The notes: generated by a model from the letters alone, not told the origin. Shown: positions 1 through 5,982, numbered from the stretch's first letter. The stretch: 9,736 nt of DNA from Dinoroseobacter sp034111085 (GCA_034111085.1 JAWUXZ010000059.1:1-9736); one strand, 5' to 3'. Translations and numbers: made by a program.

Positions 1-758
1 ATGATCGCTTCAAGCTCGTTGCCGAAAAACGAGAACCGTAGCGCGCGATCTTCTTGGTGGGCAGGCCACACTTCCAAACTATCGCCGCGTACCCGAAAGC
101 AGCCGCGCTGAAAGCCCTGATCGTTGCGTTTGTATTGTTGGGCCACCAGATCGCCGATCACCTCGCGCTGGTCATAGCTTTTGCCCACCTCGATATCTTG
201 GGTCATCGCACCGTAAGTCTCGACCGAGCCAATGCCGTAGATGCACGAGACCGAGGCAACGATAATCACATCATCGCGCTCCAGCAGCGCGCGGGTGGCC
301 GAGTGGCGCATCCTGTCGATCTGCTCGTTAATCTGGCTCTCCTTCTCGATGAAGGTGTCAGAGCGCGCGACATAGGCCTCGGGTTGGTAATAGTCGTAGT
401 AGCTGACGAAATACTCGACCGCATTGTCGGGAAAAAAGCCTTTGAACTCGCCGTAAAGCTGGGCCGCCAGCGTCTTGTTGGGGGCCAGGATAATTGCCGG
501 GCGCTGCGTGGCCTCGATAATCTTGGCCATCGTGAAGGTCTTGCCGGTGCCGGTCGCGCCCAGAAGCACCTGATCGCGCTCGCCTGACATGATACCAGCG
601 GACAGATCACGGATCGCGTTTGGCTGATCGCCTGCGGGTTCAAACTCAGTAGACAGCCGAAATTCGACGCCACCTTCCAGCTTGGGCCGGGTGCGCGGGT
701 TCTCGGCAGGGCTGTTTAGGATCGGTTGAGTCGGAACAGAGGGGGCAAGATCGGTCAT
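1..758 (-). CDS. uvrB: UvrABC excinuclease subunit B, N-terminal part (runs off the left edge)
   Basis: UvrB is the damage-verifying helicase-like subunit of nucleotide excision repair in the cytoplasm. It is loaded by UvrA and recruits UvrC. I translated the minus strand directly: 252 complete codons are present, and the C-terminal helicase motifs lie beyond base 1. Visible landmarks are the Walker A motif GATGTGKT (residues 67-74), preceded by the family sequence FEPAGDQPNAI, and the aromatic beta-hairpin region EYFVSYYDYYQPEAY that threads between DNA strands. Downstream come DTFIEKESQINEQIDRMRHS and VSCIYGIG. The ATG at 758 has no clear Shine-Dalgarno sequence, and the frame stays open up to TTG codons at 806 and 818, just after an in-frame TAA. 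A codon-aligned repeat across the start (see the repeat entry) leaves the true N-terminus uncertain. No alphaproteobacterial LexA box (GTTC-N7-GTTC) was found upstream. The gene is divergent from the complex I gene. The identity is certain; the start is not. Confidence 0.97.
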   Translation of the reverse strand, partial: MTDLAPSVPTQPILNSPAENPRTRPKLEGGVEFRLSTEFEPAGDQPNAIRDLSAGIMSGERDQVLLGATGTGKTFTMAKIIEATQRPAIILAPNKTLAAQLYGEFKGFFPDNAVEYFVSYYDYYQPEAYVARSDTFIEKESQINEQIDRMRHSATRALLERDDVIIVASVSCIYGIGSVETYGAMTQDIEVGKSYDQREVIGDLVAQQYKRNDQGFQRGCFRVRGDSLEVWPAHQEDRALRFSFFGNELEAI

Positions 759-785
759 AGGCGTAAGATCGGTCTGATAGGGGGT
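747..785. repeat. Imperfect tandem repeat across the uvrB start
   Basis: Two adjacent copies begin with AAGATCGGTC: an 18-base unit at 747-764 and a 21-base unit at 765-785. They differ by a 3-base indel and a few substitutions. On the minus strand both units are aligned to the uvrB codons and read TPMTDL and TPYQTDL. The 3-base indel that preserves the frame is what one would expect if this stretch is translated, which argues mildly for a start upstream of the ATG at 758. It could also be a chance duplication in untranslated leader sequence. Confidence 0.6.
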
Positions 786-924
786 AAGGACAAGGGGGGT
801 GATCAAAGTGATTCTCAAGCTTTACGCATTCGTTTGCCTCGCGCCCCTGTCGGACAAACTGACACCTTGCGCGGACCTGCGTTCTGCGGTTCAACAATGC
901 ACAGGCGACCGAAGGGGTTTCACC

Positions 925-1236
925 ATGCGCGCACGTATCTATCAGCCCGCCCGCACCGCAATGCAGTCCGGGAGCGCCAAGACCAAGAACTGGGTTTTGG
1001 AATATGCGCCGTCGAGCGCGCGTTCGGTTGATCCGCTGATGGGGTGGACCAGCTCGGATGATATGAACAGTCAGGTGAAACTGAGCTTCGACAGTAAAGA
1101 GGCCGCACTGGACTACGCGAAGGCCAAGGGCCTCGATGCTGTTGTGACCGAGCCGAAAACCCGCAAGCCAGTTATCCGCGCAGGCGGCTACGGCGAGAAT
1201 TTTGCAACCGCACGGCGCGGTGCCTGGACGCATTGA
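925..1236 (+). CDS. NDUFS4-like NADH dehydrogenase (complex I) accessory subunit
   Basis: This is a 103-residue protein of the 'ETC complex I subunit conserved region' family, the bacterial relatives of mitochondrial NDUFS4 (18 kDa/AQDQ subunit). In alphaproteobacteria these are small peripheral subunits bound to the hydrophilic arm of respiratory complex I on the cytoplasmic side. Family features are the opening ARIYQPARTAMQSG, the central KTKNWVLEYAP and DPLMGWTSSDDM, and the KLSFDSKEAALDYAKAKG helix near residues 53-70. The length is normal for the short bacterial version. The start is fixed by AAGGGG at 912-917, seven bases before the ATG; an upstream in-frame GTG at 799 would add an unlikely hydrophobic leader. 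The stop overlaps the TTG start of the acetyltransferase gene. The other complex I genes (nuo) are not nearby, so this accessory gene stands apart from the main operon, at least within the window. Confidence 0.88.
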   Translation: MRARIYQPARTAMQSGSAKTKNWVLEYAPSSARSVDPLMGWTSSDDMNSQVKLSFDSKEAALDYAKAKGLDAVVTEPKTRKPVIRAGGYGENFATARRGAWTH

Positions 1237-1697
1237 GCGCGTTCTCGCTACGCCCTGACGATGCGTCGCGACCTGAGGTTGCGGCCCTAATTGCGCGACA
1301 TTTCCAACTGATGCGCGAAACCTCTCCGCCCGAGAGCTGCCATGTGATGGATGCGTCAGAGCTGACAGCGGCGGGCGCGGTTCTGTATAGCTTGAGCAAC
1401 GGCGGTGCAGTGATCGGGATCGGTGCGCTAAAGCCATTGGGCGACGGTCACGGCGAGATCAAGTCGATGCATGTCGCCACTGAGGCGCGCGGGCGCGGGG
1501 CGTCCAAAGCCTTGCTGGAGGCGTTGCTGGAAAAGGCAGGCTCAGAAGGCATGAGCCGGGTCAGCCTAGAGACCGGGGTGGAGGACGCGTTCATCGCCGC
1601 ACGCGGACTATATACGCGTTACGGTTTTGTGGAGTGTGCGCCGTTTGGTGATTACATCGAAGATCCACTGAGCGTTTTCATGACGAAGGCGCTCTAG
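1233..1697 (+). CDS. GNAT-family N-acetyltransferase
   Basis: This is a 154-residue single-domain GCN5-related N-acetyltransferase, a soluble enzyme that moves an acetyl group from acetyl-CoA to an amine. The acetyl-CoA motif A is clear: strand EIKSMHVATEA, then the pyrophosphate-binding RGRGAS at residues 86-91 and the helix SKALLEALLEKA. Motif B follows as VSLETG, then the AARGLYTRYGFVE segment typical of the family. The C-terminal CAPFGDYIEDPLSVFMTK resembles a common group of uncharacterised GNATs ending in a FGDY-x(2)-DPLS motif. The only start giving a full domain is the TTG at 1233, whose TTGA overlaps the TGA stop of the complex I subunit, so translation is probably coupled. The overlap suggests co-transcription, not shared function. 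The substrate is unknown; small molecules or protein amines are both possible. Confidence 0.87.
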   Translation: MSAFSLRPDDASRPEVAALIARHFQLMRETSPPESCHVMDASELTAAGAVLYSLSNGGAVIGIGALKPLGDGHGEIKSMHVATEARGRGASKALLEALLEKAGSEGMSRVSLETGVEDAFIAARGLYTRYGFVECAPFGDYIEDPLSVFMTKAL

Positions 1698-1740
1698 GGC
1701 TTGCCCCAACCGCGATTTCACCGCAGAACCTCGCCAGAGC

Positions 1741-1817
1741 GGTCCCGTAGCTCAACTGGATAGAGCACCTCACTTCTAATGAGGATGTTGAAGGTTCGAG
1801 TCCTTCCGGGATCACCA
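1741..1817 (+). tRNA. tRNA-Arg (anticodon TCT)
   Basis: I folded this by hand into a complete cloverleaf. The acceptor is GGTCCCG/CGGGATC, seven pairs with one G-T, the discriminator is A, and CCA is encoded at 1815-1817. The D-stem is GCTC/GAGC. The anticodon stem is CCTCA/TGAGG with a seven-base loop carrying TCT at 1775-1777, which reads AGA and AGG. The variable loop has five bases, and the T-arm is GAAGG-TTCGAGT-CCTTC. AGA/AGG are rare codons in high-GC alphaproteobacteria, and tRNA-Arg genes are frequent integration sites for mobile elements, which matters because accessory DNA follows directly. No poly-T terminator is obvious behind it. Confidence 0.97.
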
Positions 1818-2115
1818 ATATGGCTATAAGTTTTTGATTTTGCTCGATAGTTACGGGTCTTGCGTCAGTTTCGAGACACAGGGCTCAAAGCCGAACCTTG
1901 GCGTCACGTGGGCGAACACGTTGATCGTGTGAACCGCTCGGAGGTTTACGGCGACAACGGCACACTCTTTACACGGATTGTAACAAACATGATGGACGCG
2001 CCTGTGAGCCGAAACTGGAAGGGGTATTGGCAGCGGTCGGCTTAATCCTAGCCACAACACCTAGTAGCGACACCAAGACAGAATGGACACTTACATTAGG
2101 TCATGATACAGAAAC

Positions 2116-2147
2116 GGCGCAGAGAGGATTCGAGTCCTATCTGCGCC
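2116..2147 (+). other. Strong hairpin resembling a tRNA acceptor/T-arm minihelix
   Basis: The arms GGCGCAGAGAGGA (2116-2128) and TCCTATCTGCGCC (2135-2147) pair at 12 of 13 positions, with one G-A mismatch, around the loop TTCGAG. The outer seven pairs GGCGCAG/CTGCGCC look like a tRNA acceptor stem, and the loop with its flank reads TTCGAGTCC as in a T-arm. No CCA follows and there is no T-run, so it is neither a functional tRNA nor a classical terminator. It could be a decayed tRNA remnant, an RNA regulatory hairpin or a protein-binding site. The structure is seen directly; the role is unknown. Confidence 0.5.
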
Positions 2148-2157
2148 TAGCTGTTTC

Positions 2158-2180
2158 GACCCGTTGCGGGGTCTGTTTTG
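2158..2180 (+). terminator. Possible weak intrinsic terminator
   Basis: A five-pair stem GACCC/GGGTC with the loop GTTGCG spans 2158-2173 and is followed by TGTTTTG. The stem is short and the T-tract is interrupted, so termination would be weak at best. It lies about 75 bases upstream of the small helix-turn-helix gene and could end upstream transcription or form part of that gene's leader. Confidence 0.3.
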
Positions 2181-2254
2181 TGATCACTCGTACCTTCTAC
2201 ACTTGTGAGTCATGCAGTCAAGCTCCGTGACGGCCCCCTTCATAGGAGCCATCA

Positions 2255-2446
2255 ATGGCCAAACTCCCCTACCAAATCACCTTGGACGACGCTCTAGACG
2301 TATGGATTAGGCACTGGTCTGGTGAATACCAGCACCACATAGCCGCCTCTTACGGTGTGAATCCGGGGCGCGTGAACGATGTCATCAAAGGGCGCAAGCA
2401 CCCCGAAAGCGAAGGCATTGCTAAGATGCGGAAGGAGGTCGCCTAA
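2255..2446 (+). CDS. Small helix-turn-helix-like protein, probable DNA-binding protein
   Basis: This 63-residue protein is not assignable to a named family. After a short N-terminal helix (DDALDVWIRHW) comes YQHHIAASYGVNPGRVNDVIKG (residues 25-46). That reads as a helix-turn-helix in which IAASYGV forms the first helix and turn and NPGRVNDVIKGRKHPES the recognition helix and tail, the same pattern as in small phage- and island-encoded regulators. The ATG at 2255 is set by AGGAG at 2244-2248. The stop codon shares a base with the ATG of the zinc-ribbon gene (TAATG), so the two are translationally coupled and probably act together. No membrane segment or signal peptide is present. A role as regulator or accessory DNA-binding factor is inferred from the motif alone. 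Confidence 0.72.
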   Translation: MAKLPYQITLDDALDVWIRHWSGEYQHHIAASYGVNPGRVNDVIKGRKHPESEGIAKMRKEVA

Positions 2447-2724
2447 TGACTGATCAATCCGTATCTATCCTTTGCGGCACGTGCCGCGTAGCAGTGGAAG
2501 GTCCCACTGAACCGCAAGACGAGTCGGCTTATTCCTGCCCGTCCTGTGGGAACAGCGGCAAGTTCAAAAATGTCATTGCTTCCGTGAAAGCCTTCACGGA
2601 GGAACAGATGAGCCATTCGTTTGACAAAATGGCGCGGGACACATTCAGGGGAAGCATCGTTCAGGTCGCGAGCAAGCCCACACCAAAGCGATTCTATCCC
2701 TTCATCACTGATATGAAACTCTGA
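2446..2724 (+). CDS. Small zinc-ribbon protein of unknown function
   Basis: This is a 92-residue soluble protein with two Cys pairs, CGTC at residues 10-13 and CPSC at 31-34, spaced like a zinc ribbon, followed by a charged C-terminal part (residues 40-92) without a recognised motif. Zinc ribbons usually bind nucleic acid or protein; the target is unknown. It has one of the strongest ribosome binding sites in the window, AAGGAGG at 2432-2438, inside the end of the upstream gene, and its ATG overlaps that gene's TAA by one base. An opposite-strand frame (2443-2727) covers almost the same interval but has no start signal and would destroy the Cys motif, so I take it as a shadow. The pair with the small helix-turn-helix gene resembles cargo of a prophage or island. 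Confidence 0.75.
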   Translation: MTDQSVSILCGTCRVAVEGPTEPQDESAYSCPSCGNSGKFKNVIASVKAFTEEQMSHSFDKMARDTFRGSIVQVASKPTPKRFYPFITDMKL

Positions 2725-2741
2725 CATTTAGACCTCCTAAA

Positions 2742-2763
2742 GCTGGCCCTTCACTGGGCCAGC
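2742..2763 (+). terminator. Perfect 8-bp hairpin after the zinc-ribbon gene
   Basis: GCTGGCCC (2742-2749) and GGGCCAGC (2756-2763) pair perfectly around the loop TTCACT, 17 bases after the zinc-ribbon stop codon. There is no T-run on the plus side and only a short one on the minus side, so it may be a Rho-assisted terminator or an mRNA 3'-end stabiliser. The remaining bases up to the lyase stop at 2973 hold no supported gene. Confidence 0.45.
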
Positions 2764-2972
2764 CGCCACAGACACCCACCCGGCCCGAAGACTTGCACCA
2801 CATGCCCGTCCTTCTACTTACGTTGCAACGCATCCGCCGTCCGCTTTAAGCACATCGGCCCACGCGGCATTATCTGCTTCCCAGCCCTTAGCCTCTACGA
2901 TCCGCGCCGCTACTCGGGGTTACAGGCCACCATGTAAGCCATTGAGTCCCAAACCGAGCGCTGCCCTCCTAT

Positions 2973-3887
2973 CTAACCCAACCCCGCTAACCGTCGCTCC
3001 TGCCGCACCAACAGCCCGTCAATCTCCGCCACGGTCGCCGCGTTCAGCTTCGGCCCCGGCGCGCGCACTGTCTCATGGGCAATCGCGCCGCGTCTCGCCA
3101 AAATATGCTTGCGGATCGCCAACCCTAAACCCGGCTGCGTCTCGTACCGCACCAGCGGCAGGTAGGCGTCGAACAGATCGCGCGCGCGATCCAATTCGCC
3201 CGCCTCCATCGCCGCAACAACGTCCACCATCATTTCGGGGAACGCGAACCCGGTCATCGCACCATCGGCCCCGCGCAGCATTTCCTCGGGCAGGAACAAC
3301 CCGCCATTGCCGCATAGAATCGAGATGCGCCGCGCACCAGCCTCAGACCCCGCCCGCAGCGCGCTTACCTTATCCAGACCCGGCCAATCCTCGTGCTTGA
3401 GCATCACGCAAGTCGGGCAATCGGCAACGATCTGTAGGATCACTTTCGCCGGGATCGTTACCCCGGTGGCCAGCGGGAAGTCCTGCAGCACGAACGGCGC
3501 GTCGCCCAACGTTTTGGCCGTATTGTGATAGTAGCCAGCAATCTGGTCGTCGCTGCGCAGCCCTGTCGTCGGGGTTACCATAACGCCCGCCGCGCCCGCG
3601 CTCATCGCCTCATCAGCCAACGCACCCATTGCCGCAAAACCGGGGGCGGAGACGCCGACAACGACGGGCAAATCCGTGCGGGTGATAACGCGCTTGATCA
3701 TCGTGACTGATTCCGAGGCAGTCAGTTTTCCGGCCTCGCCCATCATCCCCAAAATGGTCAGCCCGGTTACACCCCGCTCGACGTAGAAATCGACCATGCG
3801 GTCCACGCTGTCCAAATCCAGTGCGCCATTCGGCAAAAATGGTGTCGCGGCGATTGTGAAGACGCCCTTGGCGGTCTCATCTAGCAT
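2973..3887 (-). CDS. DHDPS/N-acetylneuraminate lyase superfamily protein with a non-canonical active site
   Basis: This 304-residue TIM-barrel class I aldolase-type protein has the normal length for dihydrodipicolinate synthase (DapA) relatives. The N-terminal GVFTIAATPFLPNGALD and the Schiff-base lysine K164 in CVMLKHEDWPG fit the superfamily. However, the canonical GTTGE loop is GMMGEAGKL (residues 47-55), replacing the catalytic Thr, and the usual YN-x-P segment carrying the catalytic Tyr is LQDFP (134-138). It is therefore very unlikely to be DapA of lysine synthesis and more likely cleaves, condenses or dehydrates a 2-oxo acid. It is the last gene of the operon: its ATG overlaps the racemase stop by seven bases. 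Context suggests it acts on a product of ring opening, but no reaction can be assigned. It ends with TAG at 2973-2975, converging on the small zinc-ribbon gene. Confidence 0.88.
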   Translation of the reverse strand: MLDETAKGVFTIAATPFLPNGALDLDSVDRMVDFYVERGVTGLTILGMMGEAGKLTASESVTMIKRVITRTDLPVVVGVSAPGFAAMGALADEAMSAGAAGVMVTPTTGLRSDDQIAGYYHNTAKTLGDAPFVLQDFPLATGVTIPAKVILQIVADCPTCVMLKHEDWPGLDKVSALRAGSEAGARRISILCGNGGLFLPEEMLRGADGAMTGFAFPEMMVDVVAAMEAGELDRARDLFDAYLPLVRYETQPGLGLAIRKHILARRGAIAHETVRAPGPKLNAATVAEIDGLLVRQERRLAGLG

Positions 3888-4552
3888 GTCAAATTCTCAC
3901 CTAGGTTCAAAGCAATACGTCCAATCGCCATCGCGGCGGCGGCTTGGCACGGTTCCACCACTGGCAGGCCAAGCGCATCTTGTAACGCGCTGCGGTATCC
4001 CGCCATGCCCGCGCATCCCATGATCAGCACGTCTGCGCCATCCGTGTCGCGCAATTGCGTGCCGATCTCGATCATGCGGGCCAAGGTGCGGGCGGTGTCC
4101 GACAAATCACCAACGCCAAGGTTCAAAGCGCGGTCACCTGCCAAACGGTCCAGCACGCCCATCGCCCCAAAGCTGCGCATATGGCGCGGGATTGACGTGG
4201 GCAGGATCGCAAGTACCCCGAAGCGCTGGCCGAGCGTCATCGCCGTAGCAACTGCCGCTTCTTGAATGCCGAGGACGGGCAGGGCGGTCTGGTCGCGCAG
4301 CGCATGCAGGCCGGGATCGCCGAAACAGGCTATAACGAACCCCGCCGCGTCCGCTTCATGCGAGGCGGCTTGGGCCAGCAGCGGCGCAATCACCAGATCG
4401 GCTTGGCGCTGGTTCTCGATGCCGGGCGGGCCCTCAGGTAGGGTTTTGCACGCAATCGGGACGCCGAGGCTGCGCAGCGGCTCCAGCGCCACATCGATCC
4501 GCGCGGTCACGTCTTTCGACGAATTTGGGTTCAGCACGTACAGCGTCTTCAT
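3881..4552 (-). CDS. Hydantoin racemase (Asp/Glu racemase superfamily)
   Basis: This 223-residue cytoplasmic racemase interconverts the D and L forms of 5-substituted hydantoins (or the related allantoin) by two-base chemistry. The two catalytic cysteines expected of the family are present: C76 in VIACFGDPGL and C180 in LIMGCAGMAGY. The N-terminus MKTLYVLNPNSS is typical of hydantoin racemases, as is GPPGIENQRQ. I chose the ATG at 4552 because it forms an ATGA overlap with the hydantoinase stop, follows AGGGGG and places the family N-terminus at residue 1; an in-frame start at 4576 would add eight residues without family support. The 3' end overlaps the lyase start. Pairing with a hydantoinase is the standard arrangement for using racemic hydantoins. 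Allantoin racemase (HpxA-like) is a close alternative that sequence alone cannot exclude. Confidence 0.9.
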   Translation of the reverse strand: MKTLYVLNPNSSKDVTARIDVALEPLRSLGVPIACKTLPEGPPGIENQRQADLVIAPLLAQAASHEADAAGFVIACFGDPGLHALRDQTALPVLGIQEAAVATAMTLGQRFGVLAILPTSIPRHMRSFGAMGVLDRLAGDRALNLGVGDLSDTARTLARMIEIGTQLRDTDGADVLIMGCAGMAGYRSALQDALGLPVVEPCQAAAAMAIGRIALNLGENLTC

Positions 4553-5982
4553 ATTGCCCCCTGCGCCGCGGCCCATTCAGGTGCAGCTTTTCCGCGCGGT
4601 AAAGTTGCCAGTTCCCGTGCCAGCCATGCCCCTTGCCCCGGCTTGGCGCGCAATTCCCCATCTGCCACGATGACTTTGCCCCTCAGCAACACCGTCTCGG
4701 GCCAGCCCGTTACGCTGTGCCCCTCCCACGGATTATAGCCCACGTTGTCGTGCAGATCGTTTGCGGCGTAGGTCACGGAACGCTCCGAATCCCACAAAAC
4801 GAGATCCGCGTCGCAGCCAACAGCGATTCGCCCCTTGCTGGCCAATCCATAGAGGCGCGCTGGACCGGTTGCCGTCCATTCCACGAAATCTTGCAGGCTC
4901 AGATCGCCCCTGCGCATCACTGCGTCAAAAAGGAGCGGAAGCCGAACTTCCAACCCGGGCAGCCCATTTGCAATCTGATCGAACCGAGCGTTTGGACCCG
5001 CGCTCAGCTTGCCGGTTTCATCAAACCTGTAGGGCGCGTGATCGGACGAAATCAGATCCAGCGTGCCACCAGAAAGCCCCGCCCAAAGCGCCTGTTGATC
5101 GGCCGCTTCGCGCTGGGGAGGCGAGCACATGAATTTTGCCCCCTCCAACCCGTCACGGCGCAGCACTTGTGCGGTCATCATCAGGTAATGCGGGCAGGTC
5201 TCAGCCCATACAGGCACACCCCGCGCACGAGCGTTTCTGACCACCTCAACGGCCTCAAGGGTCGAGATATGAAACAGCATCACCGGCTGGTCGAGGTAGT
5301 CCGCGAAGTGGCACATCCGCTCTACCGCTTCGATCTCGGCGGCCCGAGGATGGGACAGCGCGTGATGCTCGGGGCGGGTCAATCCGGCCTCCAGCAAGCG
5401 CGCGGTTGTGGCCTTTATCAGTGCATCATTCTCGGCGTGAACACAGACCAGTGCGCCTGCGGCCTTGGCCAGCCGCAAAACATGTAGAATGGCCTTATCT
5501 TCTAGGCCAATATTATAAGTCGTGAAGATTTTCAGGGACTTGTGCCCGCCGGCGACAAGTTCCGTGAGGTCATCCTCGAAATTTGGCGCGTCGATGTCGG
5601 TGATCATCAGATGAAACGCGTGATCGATCCGGGCACCGCGCCGGGCGCGCGCGGCGTAGTCGGCCACGGTATCGCGCAACCGCTCGCCTGCCTTTTGTGC
5701 GGCGAACGAAATCACGCTTGTCGTGCCACCCATTGCAGCAGACGCAGTCGCCGTCTCGAACGTGTCGGCGTTCATCAAACCCATGCCGGACAACTGCTCG
5801 ATATGGCAATGCGGATCGGCGCCGCCGGGCAGCACAAGACGCCCAGAGGCATCGAGTACCTCGCGCGCCGGGCCAAGGTCTTGCCCAAGCGCTGCGATGC
5901 GTCCGCCCGTGATGGCAATATCAGCCTCAAACTGATGCTCGGCGGTGACCACTGTCCCGCTTGCGATGATCAGATCAAACAT
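4549..5982 (-). CDS. Hydantoinase / dihydropyrimidinase-type cyclic amidohydrolase
   Basis: This 477-residue amidohydrolase of the D-hydantoinase/dihydropyrimidinase group hydrolyses the cyclic amide bond of hydantoins or dihydropyrimidines to N-carbamoyl amino acids in the cytoplasm. The binuclear metal ligands are all visible: H58 and H60 in DPHCHIEQ, the carboxylated lysine K151 in SLKIFTTYN, H182 in CVHAEN, H238 in MLFHIST and D314 in SSDHAPYRF. Y156, S287 (CSPP) and N339 match the residues that hold the substrate ring in hydantoinases. The C-terminal DLHDNVGYNPWEG is also family-like. The metal-motif variant HCHIEQ, in place of the more usual HTHLE, marks a subgroup whose substrate is not established. 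The ATG at 5982 follows AAGGAG. It is the first gene of a three-gene operon and divergent from the TRAP genes. It is not an allantoinase or dihydroorotase by these motifs. Confidence 0.92.
   Translation of the reverse strand: MFDLIIASGTVVTAEHQFEADIAITGGRIAALGQDLGPAREVLDASGRLVLPGGADPHCHIEQLSGMGLMNADTFETATASAAMGGTTSVISFAAQKAGERLRDTVADYAARARRGARIDHAFHLMITDIDAPNFEDDLTELVAGGHKSLKIFTTYNIGLEDKAILHVLRLAKAAGALVCVHAENDALIKATTARLLEAGLTRPEHHALSHPRAAEIEAVERMCHFADYLDQPVMLFHISTLEAVEVVRNARARGVPVWAETCPHYLMMTAQVLRRDGLEGAKFMCSPPQREAADQQALWAGLSGGTLDLISSDHAPYRFDETGKLSAGPNARFDQIANGLPGLEVRLPLLFDAVMRRGDLSLQDFVEWTATGPARLYGLASKGRIAVGCDADLVLWDSERSVTYAANDLHDNVGYNPWEGHSVTGWPETVLLRGKVIVADGELRAKPGQGAWLARELATLPRGKAAPEWAAAQGAI

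Larger units (their letters stand above)
1818..2254. other. Gene-poor stretch downstream of tRNA-Arg
   Basis: This stretch of 437 bases holds no gene I can support. Short open frames exist (for example 1860-2045 and 2027-2230 plus, 1851-2060 minus), but none has a convincing ribosome binding site, a recognisable motif or typical composition. The base composition is visibly more AT-rich than the flanking core genes, especially just after the tRNA. Two hairpins lie at 2116-2147 and 2158-2173. No second copy of the full tRNA 3' end occurs, so no attachment-site duplication is visible within the window; only ten bases, TTCGAGTCCT, recur at 2129-2138. It is best read as remnant or regulatory DNA of an accessory insertion. 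Confidence 0.5.

Noticed and set aside
54..587. 177-residue open frame on the plus strand
   Set aside because: It lies entirely antisense to uvrB, whose motifs are unmistakable; its composition is that of a shadow frame.
879..900. Possible LexA (SOS) box between uvrB and the complex I gene
   Set aside because: The two GTTC elements here are only four bases apart; the alphaproteobacterial box needs a seven-base spacer.
646..1437. 263-residue open frame on the minus strand
   Set aside because: It crosses the uvrB start, the whole complex I subunit gene and part of the acetyltransferase gene on the wrong strand; no motif and no start signal.
1851..2060. Short open frames on both strands behind the tRNA
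   Set aside because: Neither the 69-residue minus frame nor the 61-residue plus frame starting with TTG at 1860 has a ribosome binding site or a recognisable motif.
2129..2138. Ten-base match to the tRNA T-arm as a phage attachment site
   Set aside because: TTCGAGTCCT is common to many tRNA T-arms, and the match does not extend to the tRNA 3' end, so it cannot be called an att repeat.
2443..2727. 94-residue frame mirroring the zinc-ribbon gene
   Set aside because: It nearly coincides with the plus-strand gene but lacks a ribosome binding site, whereas the plus strand has AAGGAGG and paired CxxC motifs.
2973..3887. Annotation as dapA (lysine biosynthesis)
   Set aside because: The catalytic Thr and Tyr positions are replaced and the gene sits in a hydantoin-type operon; only the superfamily is supported.
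4633..5487. 284-residue open frame on the plus strand
   Set aside because: It is antisense to the hydantoinase, which has all its metal ligands; an open shadow frame is expected in GC-rich coding DNA.
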